From positions 117,768-181,767 of the forward strand of contig WIXG01000140.1 of the NCBI GenBank assembly GCA_009869945.1: a DNA stretch of 64,000 nt, in the 5' to 3' direction. The DNA is from Mesaphorura yosii. Taxonomy: Eukaryota > Arthropoda > Collembola > Poduromorpha > Tullbergiidae. The notes under the pieces are model-generated. The model did not search any database, was not told where the DNA came from, and saw only the letters and a program-made list of their open reading frames with translations. Shown piece by piece: positions 48,378 to 61,826 of this stretch; position 1 is the first letter of the stretch, and each line of letters begins with the position of its first letter. Both the position numbers and the translations under genes were made by a program.

Positions 48378-51300
48378 TTAGCTCGTAGAAGACTGCGAAG
48401 TCAACCTACCCTGCTTAGGCTCAATCAACAAGCTTAATTTGTACAGCTGGTCATCGTCGAGCAGGAGCGACGCGTCTCGAAGATAATTCGACGCCTTGGG
48501 CACCTGCTCAATTTTGTACGGCGTCTGCTGAAAGTGGCGAATCTCTCGAATCACATGAGCGATCATCCGCATTTTGGCTGTGACAAATGAAGGCGTAGGC
48601 ATTTCTCAGTTTACCAGAATGAAAAACGGATTATTGGCTTCAGGCTTCAACTCACCAAAATTCAGGAGTCCGTCTGGAGTGAAGTTTGGCGTTCCTTCCT
48701 CAATGAACGTCAAGTCGCTCAAGTACATTCCGAGGTACGGAATTCCAGGCGGGTCCTGCAAAGGAAATTCTCACACTCACAACTCAATCTTAAACTTAAA
48801 GCACTGAGTGCCTGTCACAGTGATTAAATCTGCTCACCACACGATGAAGGGCATCACGAAGTCCTCGAAAGCGGCCGTCTCCTCCGACCAGACTGTGAAG
48901 TCTATCGAGAGTGCCCCTCGTCTGCACGCAAAACACACACACTCAATTTCCTGTCCACCAAAATGAGAAGCAGCTGATTAGCTGATTAGTGACTCACCGT
49001 TTTGGAGAGTTTGTCGTTGGTCTTCTTCAGGCGGAACACTGACGAGTTGGTGAACGCCGCGCAGATCTGCAGAACTCCGTTGAAGTTGTGCAGCACCCGG
49101 CAAATGTCGCCCACCGCCGCCCACTTTTCCATCGCCTGAAGACGCGCCGTCTGCGTCGGTCTCCGCATGATTTCGGAGACCACCAGCCGACTGACTTCGT
49201 TGAATCTCCTCGTCATCAGCGTGATGTGGGGGGCCCTCGTGTCCTTGTTCTCTCGTGTCCACGCCTGACCCAGGAATTCCCTGAAACATTAAGCGCCACG
49301 TTTAAATAACAGTGTCCATTGGCTAATGGCGGAATTCGTCATGGACTCACTCTGAACGGATGGACACGAATATTTGGTGGTCCAGATACGTCATTTGCTC
49401 GGCGATCTCAAGCGCCGACAGAGTTTCAATGTTTTCCTTGCTCTACATCAAACGAAGAAACGAGGACCTACTTCAGGGAAGCAAAAAATGCCAGGTGAAC
49501 GAGCTTACGTGCGTCGGAGAAAACAGCGCAATCAGATCGACTTTGTCCGGCTGGACTCTCGTCAGCAGGCGGAGCAACTGTGAAGCAGCTTTGTTCTCCG
49601 CGGGCAGAAGCGCTGGAGAGCAGAGAATGTCTTCCAAGAAAGCAATCGACAGGTTCTTCAGCTTCGGGTCGTCAAAGTCCTGCGAGTGCTTGGCCACCCA
49701 GTGGCGCAGCACCGATAAGACCCTGTTCGAAGTAAACAACAATTAGAAGGGCAAACAACAAATAGGAGACGAAATGGGGTGGTTCGTGCCTCATCGTCGC
49801 GGCGGAGGAGAGCACGCTCTCCTTCCTTGGGCGCACAAACTTCAGCTCTTCGTTTTCCGGCACCACGATTTCCGTTTGGCCAGGAAGTCTCGAGTTTTGT
49901 GAACCCGCAGTGGCGATGGCGAACGCTGCGGCGGCGGATGCGCTGCTGGACCTCCTCTGCGACTGCCTGGAGCTCGTAACGACCACTCCCGCCTTGCTGC
50001 TCATCTGCGGCGACTCGGACCCATGCGTCTGGAAGGATGAACGCGGCGTGGAGCTCGCGCCCATTTCTGACTCGACGAACGAAGGACGCTGCTTCGAGGC
50101 GCGTCGCTGCAGAATCGACGCGTAGACCGACGTCGAAGAAACCTTCCGGATTTGTGAAGGAGCTGCAATACAAGGCAGGAATTGAGGTCGTCCTAAGGAA
50201 AGCAGGGCCACTGCCACCGCCACTGTGGAGCAACTTACAGCTAATGACTGGGGGCGGGTGCCGCTCTTCTTCGCCATCGGACTCTGAAGCGTCCGAAGAG
50301 ACTGAAGTGATGCTGGAGTGCCTCTTCTTGCCAACTCTCTGCAAAATATATGAACCGTAAATTAAATAAAGCTCAGGCGTTCAGCCTTTAGCTTTCCTCC
50401 ATCGTCTGAACAGTTTCAGTACACTTTTGCTTATGAAGACTTTCAAGGGTATATTTCATTGGCGTTGCAGGTTGCAAGTTTCAAGCTTGTCGGTTGGTGA
50501 ATTCTGACCTGATCCGTGAGTGTCTCATTGCTTGCGGATGTGCCGACGCCTGGCGGGACGAGGAGGTGGCCGCCAATGTCCTCGACCTTCAGCGTCACTG
50601 ACTTCTTGCGTGCGGGTGGGCTGGCAGGGCCCGGAGTCAGGTAGTAGCTCTTGCTGGCCTCCTCCTCCACTGAAATCAGAGATGCTACATGCAGTGGACA
50701 CTTCAGATTAGCAAGCGACTACAAACCCAGTCAACTTAATCAACTACCAACGGCCAACTCCGAAGCAGAAGCAGAACAGTGCACGGCACAGACTTACTTT
50801 TCCTGAAGCTCCATCGCCAGTGCGGCCCTTTCGAGTCGAACATGAGCGTGGGGTCCTTTTCGCTCTCCGTCCCGTAACCCGACACCGTCGAGGCAGTCGA
50901 GATCCGCCGGTAGCCCTCCAGACGCACTTCGTCCTCCTTGATGATCCCGTCAACACTGCAACAGCAAGACACACTCAACTCAATGAAGTCAGTTAAGTGC
51001 AGCGCAGCAGGTGCGAAAGTGAAAAGTGGTGTCGGGTAACGGCTGGATGAGGGAAAGGAAATGAAGAATGTGCTTAAGTGCTTACTTGTCGCCAAGTTGT
51101 TCGAGTGGCTCTGCGTTGTAGTACACCTTCTTCAGAGCCTCCAACACCGTGACCGAGTCCGTGAAGACGCGGTACGTCAGCAGAAATGTGTTCAGAAAGT
51201 CAATGGACAGAAATCGCAGGTCCGTCAGTCGCTCCAGCAGCCTCTTCGGAGTCGCATAGCGGATCTGAGGAACCTTGCACGAGTTGAGTGTCCTCGAGAA

Positions 51301-54300
51301 ACGAATGTCCACATCATCCTTGAATAATTTCGGATCCGTGCGGACGCTGTGCGGGACGGCGACCGAGGCGGAGTCGGAGCCGTGCAGCAGATCGACCATG
51401 TAGCAGTTCTGACCAAAAAACAACGAGTCCTTCCTCGTTAATTAATTATCAGATTAATTCAAGACTCAAACTTAGCCAGTAGCTGACTTTAACTTACGTC
51501 CATGCACTGGGAAATGTCCGAAATCCACGCGTGCTTTTCCTGCGCCGACGGAGCGAGCAAGTGAATCTGGACAAAAAGAAAGAAGGTCAGGGCAGTCAGA
51601 GTTGATACCCATTCATTTTGCGTTTCGCCCAAAGTGGTCATTTTACTGGACTTACGTTGAGTGGTCCGTTCTTCGTGTCGACGATGATTTTGAAGTCGAG
51701 TCCTCCGTGGGCCAGCTCGACCGACTTCTTGATGAGCTGCGAGTTGCTCGAGTCAGAGTAGCTGGACTGCGAGGACACGGACACGTCGTCGGTCGGCTCC
51801 ACCTCGTACGACTCGGATGGGTCCTCCACTAGCGTCGCGTCCGCCAGCGGAATCTTGCCGACGTGCGGCACGAGGTGCAGTCGCCCGTTGGCGGCTCGGG
51901 TGGTGAGGATGAGGTGGTTCGTGAAGAGAAAAGCCTGCCGCACGGCGTCCTTCTCCAGCTTGAGAATCCGTGGCCGGGACTTTTTGCCCGTGTCGACGAG
52001 GTGAATAAGTGAGCCCTGGCGCACAAACACCTGGTTGACGTCCAGCAGAATGTCGCAGCCCTCCACAATCATCCGCTCGATGGCGAGGTTCTTCCGGAGG
52101 TTCTCCGTCTCGCTGACCTCGTCGTGCATCTGACGAGAGAGCTCCTCCAGCTGCGCCCGCGCCGTCTCCAGACTCTTCCGCTCCACGTGGTCGTACGGCG
52201 TGTGCGCCAGCAGCTCGTGCAGAGTGATGATGTAGCGGGGAATCTGACGAAGTGACAAAGAGATTGGCTTCAATGCGAATGCGCCATGCGCGAAATGTCC
52301 TCAATTAATTCTCCTTTGTGATTTCAGTCGCACGCACGCTGCGAACACGCCCAGCCACAACGGCGAAACGCAAAAAGGAAAAACCTTCAGACAAGCATAT
52401 CGAAGTGCGCAGTTTAGAGAAACGAGAAACCGGAACCGAGAGAATTAATTAGTCAAGAACAATGGAGGAGAGAGCATTCTCCATCAACCACCCGTTGCGC
52501 CTTCAGAACTGCCTGAGTACTGGCAGACGGGCATTGCGTAGTCACTCCAGATTGTGGTTATATTATTTACCTGGTGCATTGGGTACGTGAGGAATGTCTC
52601 CAGCGACCGTCCCTGACACGCGGTTTTGTTCTCCAGCCGATTGAGTATCGAGCCGAAGGGCGCATGCTGCTTGCACTCTGTCAGAACCTGCATACGAGCA
52701 CGAGCACAGAATCAATCAATCAATAATTCACTATTCATCATTGTGCAAGAAAGCAGGATTTGAAAAGGAGTCGGAGGCTTACCTGGAGCGAGTAGTGGTG
52801 GTTCCTGACGTACTCCTGGTAGATGGACAGCATCGGGAGGAGCATGTCGAAGAGGTCACCTACAGTAAGCGGCACACACGTTACTCACCTCACCCAAACC
52901 CGTTCGGCCTCCACACACGTGAGACGTGACACACACGAGAGCCGTGCGCAAATCTTTATTTTTTTTTTCTTCTTTTTTTTATAAATTCCCCGAGGTTGGT
53001 TAAACAGGTTGGAAAACGGAAATGAAAAAATTGTGAAAATGAAAACAAGATCAATCGAATTCACAGAGTCGGTGAGTCGCCAGAATAAAACGGATTTGAA
53101 AATGCAGCAAGTTGCAGTTGCGAGTTGCCCTTTGCGGGTCACGCCAACCGTAATCCATCAATCAAAAGAATAAATTCGGATAATTTCTTTGGCTTGCATT
53201 AACAAACTTGCATTTGCATTGCATCGTCTCTGGACTGAAGCCCTTTCAGTATGGACTTGAGTTTTGGTTCAGTCCGACGCCCGGAGAAAGAGACAGACTT
53301 CAGATTAGAAGAAGGAAATCAAAAGTCGAACGAAGGTCCGCATTTCTTTCGAAAGGAAATTAAATTCTCGCAAGGCTCTTGAATGCTTCCGATTCGCATG
53401 ACACAACAGCAGCAGCAGTATTGCAACTCAGCTCTCGAAGTGAAGAAGCCAAATTCTAACATTCTAGCATTATAAATAGCAGCTTTCTACTTCTACGTCT
53501 ACTCTGCCAAGGCAACGTCAAGCGACTAATCAAATCGAAGCAGCAGAACGAAGCCACAACACAAACAAACGATCGGAAAGGAGAAATTCGGGTAAGTGTT
53601 GGGTTCGAAGTAGTTTAGTTCCTTTGATTGTGGGCGTGGGCGGTGGGTAATTGTCACCGTGCGCGTTGGAATTACCGTGAAAGGATTTGTGACGTGCCAC
53701 GACAGACAAGAGACATGGAAATATTAAACGTGAAGGGAGAAAGTGAAATTGGAAGCACGTCACAGTCACGAGACAATTCACAATTCACAGAAAGTGGAAT
53801 CTGACGACGATCACCGCGAGACACACGAGGGAACGAGCACGAGCCACTGACTGACATCCACCACAACCACAATTAAATCTCTGTAGTGTTTGATTTGATT
53901 TTGGAAGAGCAAGAAAAATGCACGTACATACGCATGGAAGTAAAAACAGAAGCAGGCTTGGCGCTTTACGTGTTTTCGCAAATCATACGAATCGTAACAA
54001 AACGATACAGACGAAGAGGAAGGAGCGGGAGCGGGTCGGGAGTTGAAGGAAGGAGGTGGATCGGAAATTAAAAGTAAATTGGAAACGAAGCTAAGCTGCA
54101 AGTGACGCAAGAGCAAGTCACAGTCAAATTGGAGCCTGCCACCAGAACAGTAGCGTTTGGGTTTGGCTCCAAGGGCCTCTGCCGCCTATGGCGGTGAGCT
54201 GAAGAGACATGCGCATACTTACGACAGAGATGAAGAAAAGAAAGGGAAGGTGAGTGAGTCATCAGCCCCCCTCAAGCCACTTGCCTATACCTAGCACTAG

Positions 54301-57300
54301 CGTCGGCCAGTTCTCTATGCGACTCGTCAGACCCTTCAGAAAGATCTGGTGCAGGAACAGAATCGTCTCGATGTTCAGGAAGATCGAAGACACGTCCTCG
54401 TGCGTCACCTGCGGAGACTTTGAACTCGCAGCCATACGCATCGGACGCAGGAAGCTCGACACCACCACCTCCAGCTGCTCCACGTACTCCTCCTCCGCCT
54501 CAACCATCCGAAACACCAAACTGAAACACAAACATAAACACAAGACAAGGCAGTCAGTCAAACGGTCAAATACGAGACCGGAAACGCAATCCTGTGGCTT
54601 CGTCAACAAGGCTAGCAACCAGGCGGCCCCTCAAAGAACGGTTCAGTGGCCATCTCTCGTGAGCGATTGGATCGCCTTGCCATCAACAGTCTCCGATTTC
54701 GCCAGCCAGCCGATGTGGAGCCAGTGGAATGAATCATAGAGTTTGATCGCAAATTGTAAAGTGGCTCTAGTTTCAATTCGATTCATTACCCGTCGATGGC
54801 ATTACGAGTCCCTGGAACTCAAAATGAAAAGCAATCTCTGACTCTGCTCTTCTGCCTCACCAAACACTCCAACACGCAAGCATTATTCATCAATTTGAGA
54901 ATTAACTCAGCGACTCGGCTCTGCAAGCAAGCACAAAGTCAATCTGGTCTAATTGGCAGCCACAATTCAATGACCCACCCCAGCCAAGTTTCCTCATTAC
55001 GACGGCTTCGCATCGCTGTGCTCCTGTCCAGTTCTAAATTATTCAACTGCGTTAATTGCCTCTGCTTTGCTATTGCTATTTGTTTTAGCAAAGAAGAAAA
55101 ACGATATTGATCGATCGGACCGACGCTGTCTGCACTTCAGCTGTCGCTGGTCGCCTTTCAGGTTTCAGTGAACTTGGCTTTAAAAACGTCAAATCAAGAA
55201 GAAGAATAAACGCTATAAAAACCGATGTAATGATAATTGCTTGCCGTTTGCAACTAAAAACGAAATCTTAAACCTAAGATTGTTGAGAACTAGAAGGATT
55301 TACGCGACTTGTGACTTAGCGGCAGGAGACATTTGCGACGCGGGTATTCGGGTACATTGCATGCATGTGCGCGCAAGACGCACATCACACAACACACAGC
55401 CATTCATGATTCGCATTTCATTTTTTAATCTGCAAGAATGAAACGGCCCGCCATACTCTCAACACCACCCGCCACTTAACACCCGCTGCATTTAACTTCA
55501 TGTAATCTCATTCGCCCCCTCGTGGATCCCGTTGTTCTCCCTCGCCACCGATTCAATGACACTTTAGCCCATATCTCCGTCGGGAGTCAAGGGATCCGGC
55601 TGGAAAACAATCCCAACCTTACTTTTGACCCCCAAAATATACCCTGAATTTTTCAATCTACTCTGATCAACAGTTCCCGAGGTAACGCGGACACAGATTG
55701 ACGGATGTCGGGATGGACGGATGTCTGAACCATGGCAAAACCATTATGATTGCAAGCAATTATAATAAGAAGGTCGTCTCAATCCCGTTCTTTTAGTCAG
55801 CCTTGGCTTACACGGCAACGGAAAGTACTGTCGCTAATTATATACGTGTACGTACACCTGTTGGCGTATGCTGGGAGCGGGTGCGAGATCGGATTACAGA
55901 CGTCAAACTAATTGTAAGAGTTATAAACGCTATAAATCACGTCTACGTCTTTCGTCTTTCGAGATCAATCCGAAAGAGTATTGAATTGAGCCTCGCGTAG
56001 CGTACTTTTAGGAACCTGGAACTTTCTTTTCCTCTCTTCCTTTCCCAACTTTGTACCTCAGCTTTCCGAGAAATGAGCCTCTTCTTGAACAGCAGTCTGA
56101 CCGACTGATTGAGCCGCTTTCGAAATATTAAATTACAGAGGAGATTATTCTCGCATTGTAAACACGTCGTGTACTGATTTTGCTCGGAACTTGGTAATTG
56201 TAACGTTAGCCTGGCGTTTGTGGACTCAAAATAGCACCGGCAAAGTATCGGTTAAGCTGTTAGGCACGCCATTCGCTATTCCGGTTTGCGTCGGTTGCGC
56301 GACTTTGTGCTTTGTTTATACAATCCGGATCTTACCAGAAGGAGATTAAAACCTTTGCTGGTGCTGTTTGCTCTGTCGTCGAGTTTGTAGTCGCATTGTT
56401 CTCCAATCAATGCCCGCCATCGTCATCGTGGCTCAGTTCCACAGTCAGAAGCCTGACAATTTATTCAATCCGGATTGTGCTGCTCCAATTTCAGGGATTT
56501 CAGCAGAAACGAAGATGCCGCTTCATGAAGTTTAGCATCAAGCGTGTTAATTGTATTGATTTTGTGCGTTCGCAGTTCGCAGTTGAGAGTGCGACATTGT
56601 CTGGCGATTGGCGACATTCACTTCATCAATCACAGTCACAGTCTCAGCATCCCGATTTTAATCCTGTCAGGCCCGTCACGCGTGTGCCGCGCCATGTCAA
56701 GTGACATTGCCAGGAAATGCGGCTCGAATGCTGCATCGTAAAAGTGAAAGTTCGCATTCCGCATTCCGAGGAGCTCTGACTGCTTTCTCCGCTTGTGACA
56801 GTCTCGTTTCCTTTTCTTTCTTACGAAGACGTGCCGTGACGACTTTCTTTGTGCACGCATAACAGCTGCCGTGTGCTTCAACGAAGTTTGTACTCGCAAA
56901 ACACAATCAAACAAAGGAGAGCAGCAGCACGCAGATCGACACGTCACCAATTTTACTTTTATCTTTCGTTTGCAAAAACGAAAACCTTGAAAATAAAGAA
57001 AACGAGACGAAAGGTAAACTTGCAAATTCACATTCACATTCGCGTTCGCATCGCAGGCTGTTGGTTGCATCAGTTAATGAGCGTGTCGGAAGCGAGCGAG
57101 GCTGCGAAAGAAGAAAGGACGCCGAATGACGTCAATCATAATGTTGAATAGATTTCCGCACAAGTAGTTTTGAATAACACGAAGACACATGCTTCACATG
57201 TTTACAGGCGGGCCGCGCCGCGTCTGCTTTCACCTGCCAGGTAGTTCAGCAGCCCATCAAAGCGAGAAGTCGCGAGTCGTACACACTTTCATTTTTACTA

Positions 57301-60300
57301 TGAAACAGTAGCGAGAACATCGAAAATTGTTTTTGTTGATCTGCGCCGAGTGCCAATGCCAGGCCAAGCCAGCATCGACTCGACTGATCGAACTTTTGAT
57401 CTGCTTTGAGGGCTCGGCTCAACAATTTACGCAAGCGGGCCGTCAGTTTCTGCGACTTATTTACACTTCGTTTCAGTGCGAGCTCAACACGCAGCTTTGC
57501 GTCAATCAATTATTCCTGTTTACTCTTTTGGGAAACAAACACGCGCATTAAACACACTCAAAACATAAAGCAAGACACATTGAACTTGAAAATTACTCGT
57601 CGGCGCAGGTGAATTCGATTGAATGGCTTTCTTTTCTTTTCTTCCGGCGTAGATGAGAAAAACAGTGGAACACCGCGCCGCGCGAATGCAAATGCTGTCT
57701 TTCGTTAATTAGAAAGCCTGATTAGTGCAAATTCTTGCTTGCCTGTTTCTCTTCCGCATCGCTTCAGCGTGCGGAGACTTGATGTACTCGTCCACGATCT
57801 GCTTCCACCTCCGCCGACAGAGCCAGCCACGGAAGAAACTTTGCACCTTTTTGATCTTCTTCAGGTCCTCAGACTCGAGCGTGTGTGGCGATGACGCCCC
57901 GCCGCCCAGCCGCCACTCCTTCTTCAGCGCACACAACTGCACAAAACGAAACAGGCAAACCAAACCAAAACACGAGTGTGGAATTGCGAAATTGGGAAAT
58001 TCTGTTAATTGCTAATTGCAATTGAAGTACAGTACGAAAGCGTACAGAAGAAAGCTAAGATTTCCTACCTCGGAGCGTAGTTTTTTTATTTCTGTGGCGA
58101 GCTGCTCGCACTCGACGGTGTACTGCCACTTGGCCGTCTTCTCCGACTCCACAATCTAATCATTTAAGACGAGAGTGAGTGGACATTCCTTGTGCTCGTG
58201 CTCGAGAATGTCCAGAAGGACTCGGATTTCAACAGTTTCGAGTAGGGTGGGCGACTCACAACTCATGACTTACCTGAATGAGGTGAAGGTACTTTTGCTC
58301 CAACTCTTCCTTCTGCAGCAGCAACTTGTTGAAACTGAAATAAGGAGACATCTCAGTTGCAGGCTGGCAGTTAATTAAAGCGACTCGACGCAGAACGAAG
58401 CCTCCTTGCAATTGCGACTTGCCTGGCAGTGCGGATGGAGTCGATCCACGCCTTGCACTCAGACTCCGACTCGGCCCGCAGCTCGTAGTGGCGCTGATTC
58501 TCACGACGGTACGTAATTCCAAAGTAGTACTGAAAAAATCAAATCATCGCATTGTACTCGTACTCGTATACATTGCCCACTTTGTCACGAAGATCGCGAC
58601 CAGCCACTGCCTGGGCCAGGCGGGCATCAAGTGGCCACGAGCACGGCCACGCCACGGCCAGGTGCGCGCAGCACCGCAGAAGGAGAAAGAAAAATCGATA
58701 CCGCAATTTTCCTTTTCTACTTTCTCCTGAAACGCTTTCTGTCAGACGCAGGTTTGTGTCTGTCTTGTGTATGTGCCGTGCCTCTGAAGAACTGAAGACA
58801 CAAGACACGACCATCACTCATCCCAAATCAGGCGTAAGCGCTTTGGCTGGCCCGACTCGTCGTTGTCGTAATTTGTGTAATGGGAGAAAAGAAAAGCACA
58901 GCAGCCCATTGCAATTCGCATAGTTGGCAGTTAGCAGTGGAACCCTCGTCGTTCTCTGCTTTGTTCTGCTTGCCCGGTGCATTATTAATGTGGTTGTAAT
59001 GGGAAGGAGGCAGGCCCGGTCTGCCCATCAACCTCACCTCACCTTCTCCAGGCACAGGCACGCTCCGCTCTCTTTATTGTCCAGTTAGTGCTTTGTACTG
59101 CTACTTTATTGCTTTCACAGGTATTCCCTCCTCAATACGTTACACAATTCAATAAAATTGAACACGAAATGCGAAATACAAAGTGCAAATACGCGAATCG
59201 CGAATTGCGAATGTAAAGTGAATGAGGCGTGTGGGAGTAAAACAACTCCATTAACAATGCAAACACGACCACGACCAAAGTACAGACAAGCAGACAGGCA
59301 GAATTTGTCCAAATTGCTCCATGATCCAGGCTGGCCACTGCGCTGGACGACGACACTCACGCCTCACGCGTTTGTCGGGCATGAATCTGATAACGCCACA
59401 AATTCCCAGTTGCAATTGCATTGCATGCACGACTCTTTCTTCTTATTAAACGGTAAGGCACGGCGGAGACGGGAAAGGTATCCACCTGTTTCTGGTTTCT
59501 CTGTTGTGTAAATTGTAAATTGAATTACTCTAATCCACAATGATCACGACCGTCCCACACGGACACGGCTTTCAGACGTCTCTTTCCACCCAGCAGCACA
59601 GCGCACTAAACACGCACTCTATCACGTTAATGGCCGTGTTTCTGCGTTCTGCCTCCTCCCCCTTCATTAAATTACATGCATGCAGAGTCGAGCCGGTGTT
59701 GGTAGTGAGTGCCAAGCACGCAAGGAATGTCACACTCACACTTCCACTGATTTCATGCAATGAGTTTACTTTACTAGAATGGAAACATAAACATCTACAC
59801 ATTCGTGAATTGCGACGGACGAAAATTGAGCGACACGAGTCCCACGACAGGTACGAAGGCAGGCAAGGCAGAGCGAAAATTATCAGAGCGAGGTGAAAAG
59901 TGTGGAGGAGGCTCTGCGTTCGCTCGCTCATCAGAAATCATGGAAAATTAACGCGAAAGAAACAAACGCCAAAACGCCTCCTTTCCAGCGAAATAACAGA
60001 ATTCATAAATTAAACGGCACGGCACCACTTTGCCTTTGTTCGGCTGGCTGGTCTTTGGGTTGAGTAGTAGTAGGCTAGCTTATTCAGATGGTGACTTACG
60101 TATTTCTCCTTGAGGATGAGTCTCTCGCAGTAGCAGCCTTCTAGGAAGATGACCCCCGAGGGTCGGACGCCTCCTTCGGTCTCAAAGTAGAAGAGCAGGT
60201 TCTGCAGACAGAAAAGATGAATTCACGCGCTTGATTTTGGCTGTGACACTTCCAACCGGCCCGCCACTTGTTGACTCTCCCCTTTCCCAACTCGATCCGA

Positions 60301-60462
60301 GGATGCATTTTGCCCTACCTGAAAGAGGATGAAATATCTTCTGGTCCACTTAGAGGCCCCATTCGACTTTTTGTGGAGGTAGCCTGACATGGGGCTGTCC
60401 AGCTTGGCCTTCTCCGCCAGCATCAGAATCTGCGACTCGTTCACCCGAACAGCCCGCTGCAT
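48378..60462 (-). CDS. RASGRF: RasGRF-type dual Rac/Ras guanine-nucleotide exchange factor, complete
   Basis: Twenty-two exons close to 1287 codons (vertebrate RasGRF1/2 are about 1240-1270), in order: 60319-60462, 60100-60201, 58423-58529, 58274-58334, 58069-58155, 57743-57936, 54291-54520, 52783-52859, 52571-52687, 51656-52243, 51498-51566, 51086-51408, 50798-50955, 50509-50669, 50239-50338, 49790-50162, 49509-49722, 49351-49442, 48998-49280, 48838-48921, 48656-48755, 48378-48577. Domains: PH1 (residues 24-120, [18 protein letters not shown]), coiled coil, IQ calmodulin site (198-213, [14 protein letters not shown]), DH (233-425, [19 protein letters not shown]), PH2 (435-592), REM (620-680, [17 protein letters not shown]), a variable linker, and CDC25 catalytic domain (1030-1275, VPYLGMYL equivalent [20 protein letters not shown]). 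The family couples Ca2+/calmodulin to Ras and Rac. [10 protein letters not shown] at 60462 matches the family start; in-frame ATGs also lie at 60477 and 60501. Three introns have GC donors. Confidence 0.96.
52860..54290 (-). other. RasGRF intron 7
   Basis: This 1.4-kb intron interrupts the DH domain between WPTLVLG and [10 protein letters not shown]. It contains a long T-run near 52955-52980. No nested gene is seen. Confidence 0.8.
54521..57742 (-). other. RasGRF intron 6, GC-AG
   Basis: This 3.2-kb intron, the largest of the gene, lies between the IQ-motif exon and the first DH exon. On the minus strand it starts GCAAGC and ends TTTCAG. Open frames inside are short and without motifs. Confidence 0.75.
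58530..60099 (-). other. RasGRF intron 2
   Basis: This 1.6-kb intron splits PH1 between the exons ending LKEKY and beginning YYFGITYRR. No nested coding gene is supported. Confidence 0.75.
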
Positions 60463-61737
60463 CTTTGGTGACAGCATCGCGATACGAAGTTTGTGATGCA
60501 AAAAATCTACTCGGTACTCAGCTAATCACTAACCGCTAATTCACAGTCATAAAATGTAAACTGTCGTGATACTTAAAATAAAAAACGTGTACGTTATACA
60601 TCTACTTTAGCGTTAAGCAAGACCAGCAGCTTTTCACATTTCGCAGTAGAGAATTTGCTTACAAAATTCTTTACAAAAATCGTGCGCGTGCGGTGCGGCC
60701 AGCACACAAGCGTTGGTTGACTGGCTCACCTCTTTAATCCCATTTGCATTTGCAACGACAATCTTGGTTCTGCGTCCAAGAAGAGTGTGGGTACGTTAAG
60801 AAAATGTCGCAGTCAGTAAGTCAGTGAGGCAGGCCCGCAGAGATTCGAGCCTCAAGACACTCAAGAGTCAGTGCTTGAGCTGCTGCTGCTTCGCAGAGGA
60901 TTTTGGGATTACTGCACGGCAAGAGCAACAAAAGACGAACAGGTGTGTCGTAAAATTGTTATGGGCTAGTCGTCCAACTTTCACCATAAAACTGTTGCTG
61001 TTGCTACCAGAAAGGAGAAAAAGAAAAAGTGATTTTTGTTAAGACGAAGACGAGAAAAGAAAAGGCGTATTGCAACCCTGTCGTGTGTCCTGCCGTGTGC
61101 CCTTGCGTGTGTCCTGTTGCCTCAATTGGAGTCTGTCCGCAGCCCACCTGCGTGCTCAGAACCTATTTCCAGGCTCGTCTTAACGTCAGTACACTTTTAT
61201 GTCTCGTCTTAACGACTTTCCTTCCTTCCTTCTTGGGTGAGTTCTCTGCTATGCTGTTTCGACACTCGGCGTGCCGAGGCAGGAGTCACAGTCACACAAT
61301 TAACGACGGCACGACGTTAATTTAATGATGATATGACAAGAAAACTTTATAGTCTGCTATTCTATTGTGCTGCTTATGAACAGAAGTACGAAGAAGATGA
61401 AAATGATGAGATGAAGCTTGAATCTGATCTGGGCCCTGCGAGTCCAGCTGACAACTCAGTCACTCGACGGCACACAGTTTGTGAGTTGATGGATTTGACG
61501 CTGGCAAACTGGACAAATGTGTCGCAATCTTAGGTTTCTGCACTGCACTGCGACTGCACTTTGGCTATTCTACTCGCTACGCTAGACTACGGGCGGCTGC
61601 TGACTGGCTGTTCCTGCCCGAGATTTCAGTTTGTCTGAGCGGAGACGCGAGTGGGCCGTTCTTTCGCTGCTGCTCTCTACGCCACTACTAACGTGTTGCT
61701 CCGGTCGGGCTCCGCTTTATCCGGAGAAAGCTGGAGT
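60463..61737. other. Divergent 5' region between RasGRF and the candidate right-hand gene
   Basis: RasGRF reads leftward from 60462 and a candidate first exon reads rightward from 61738. The interval must contain at least the RasGRF leader and promoter. An initiator-like TTTCAGTTTG lies at 61625-61633, about 110 bases before the rightward ATG. No coding exon is supported inside. Confidence 0.45.
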
Positions 61738-61826
61738 ATGGAGCTGGAGCCCAGCACCAGCACGGCGGCAGGAATGACAACCAGTTGCTCTTCCTCATCG
61801 ATCTCGGAGGTTTCAGGACCCAGCCT
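61738..61826 (+). CDS. Candidate first coding exon of an unidentified gene
   Basis: The ATG at 61738 opens MELEPSTSTAAGMTTSC, a Ser/Thr-rich stretch, and ends at a donor CCT|GTACGT, carrying two bases. It has the third-position C/G bias of the certain exons, and a GC-richer leader precedes it. No domain is visible. It could be the start of a gene leaving the window on the right. Low certainty. Confidence 0.35.

Noticed and set aside
49658-50344. Two overlapping long minus-strand frames, read as one intronless exon
   Set aside because: Only the pieces 49790-50162 and 50239-50338 continue the RasGRF protein; the intervening part is an intron with usable sites.
53601-53620. GGTTCGAA-type word suggesting a tRNA T-loop (also near 25080 and 38030)
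   Set aside because: No acceptor stem, D-arm or anticodon arm could be built around any of them.
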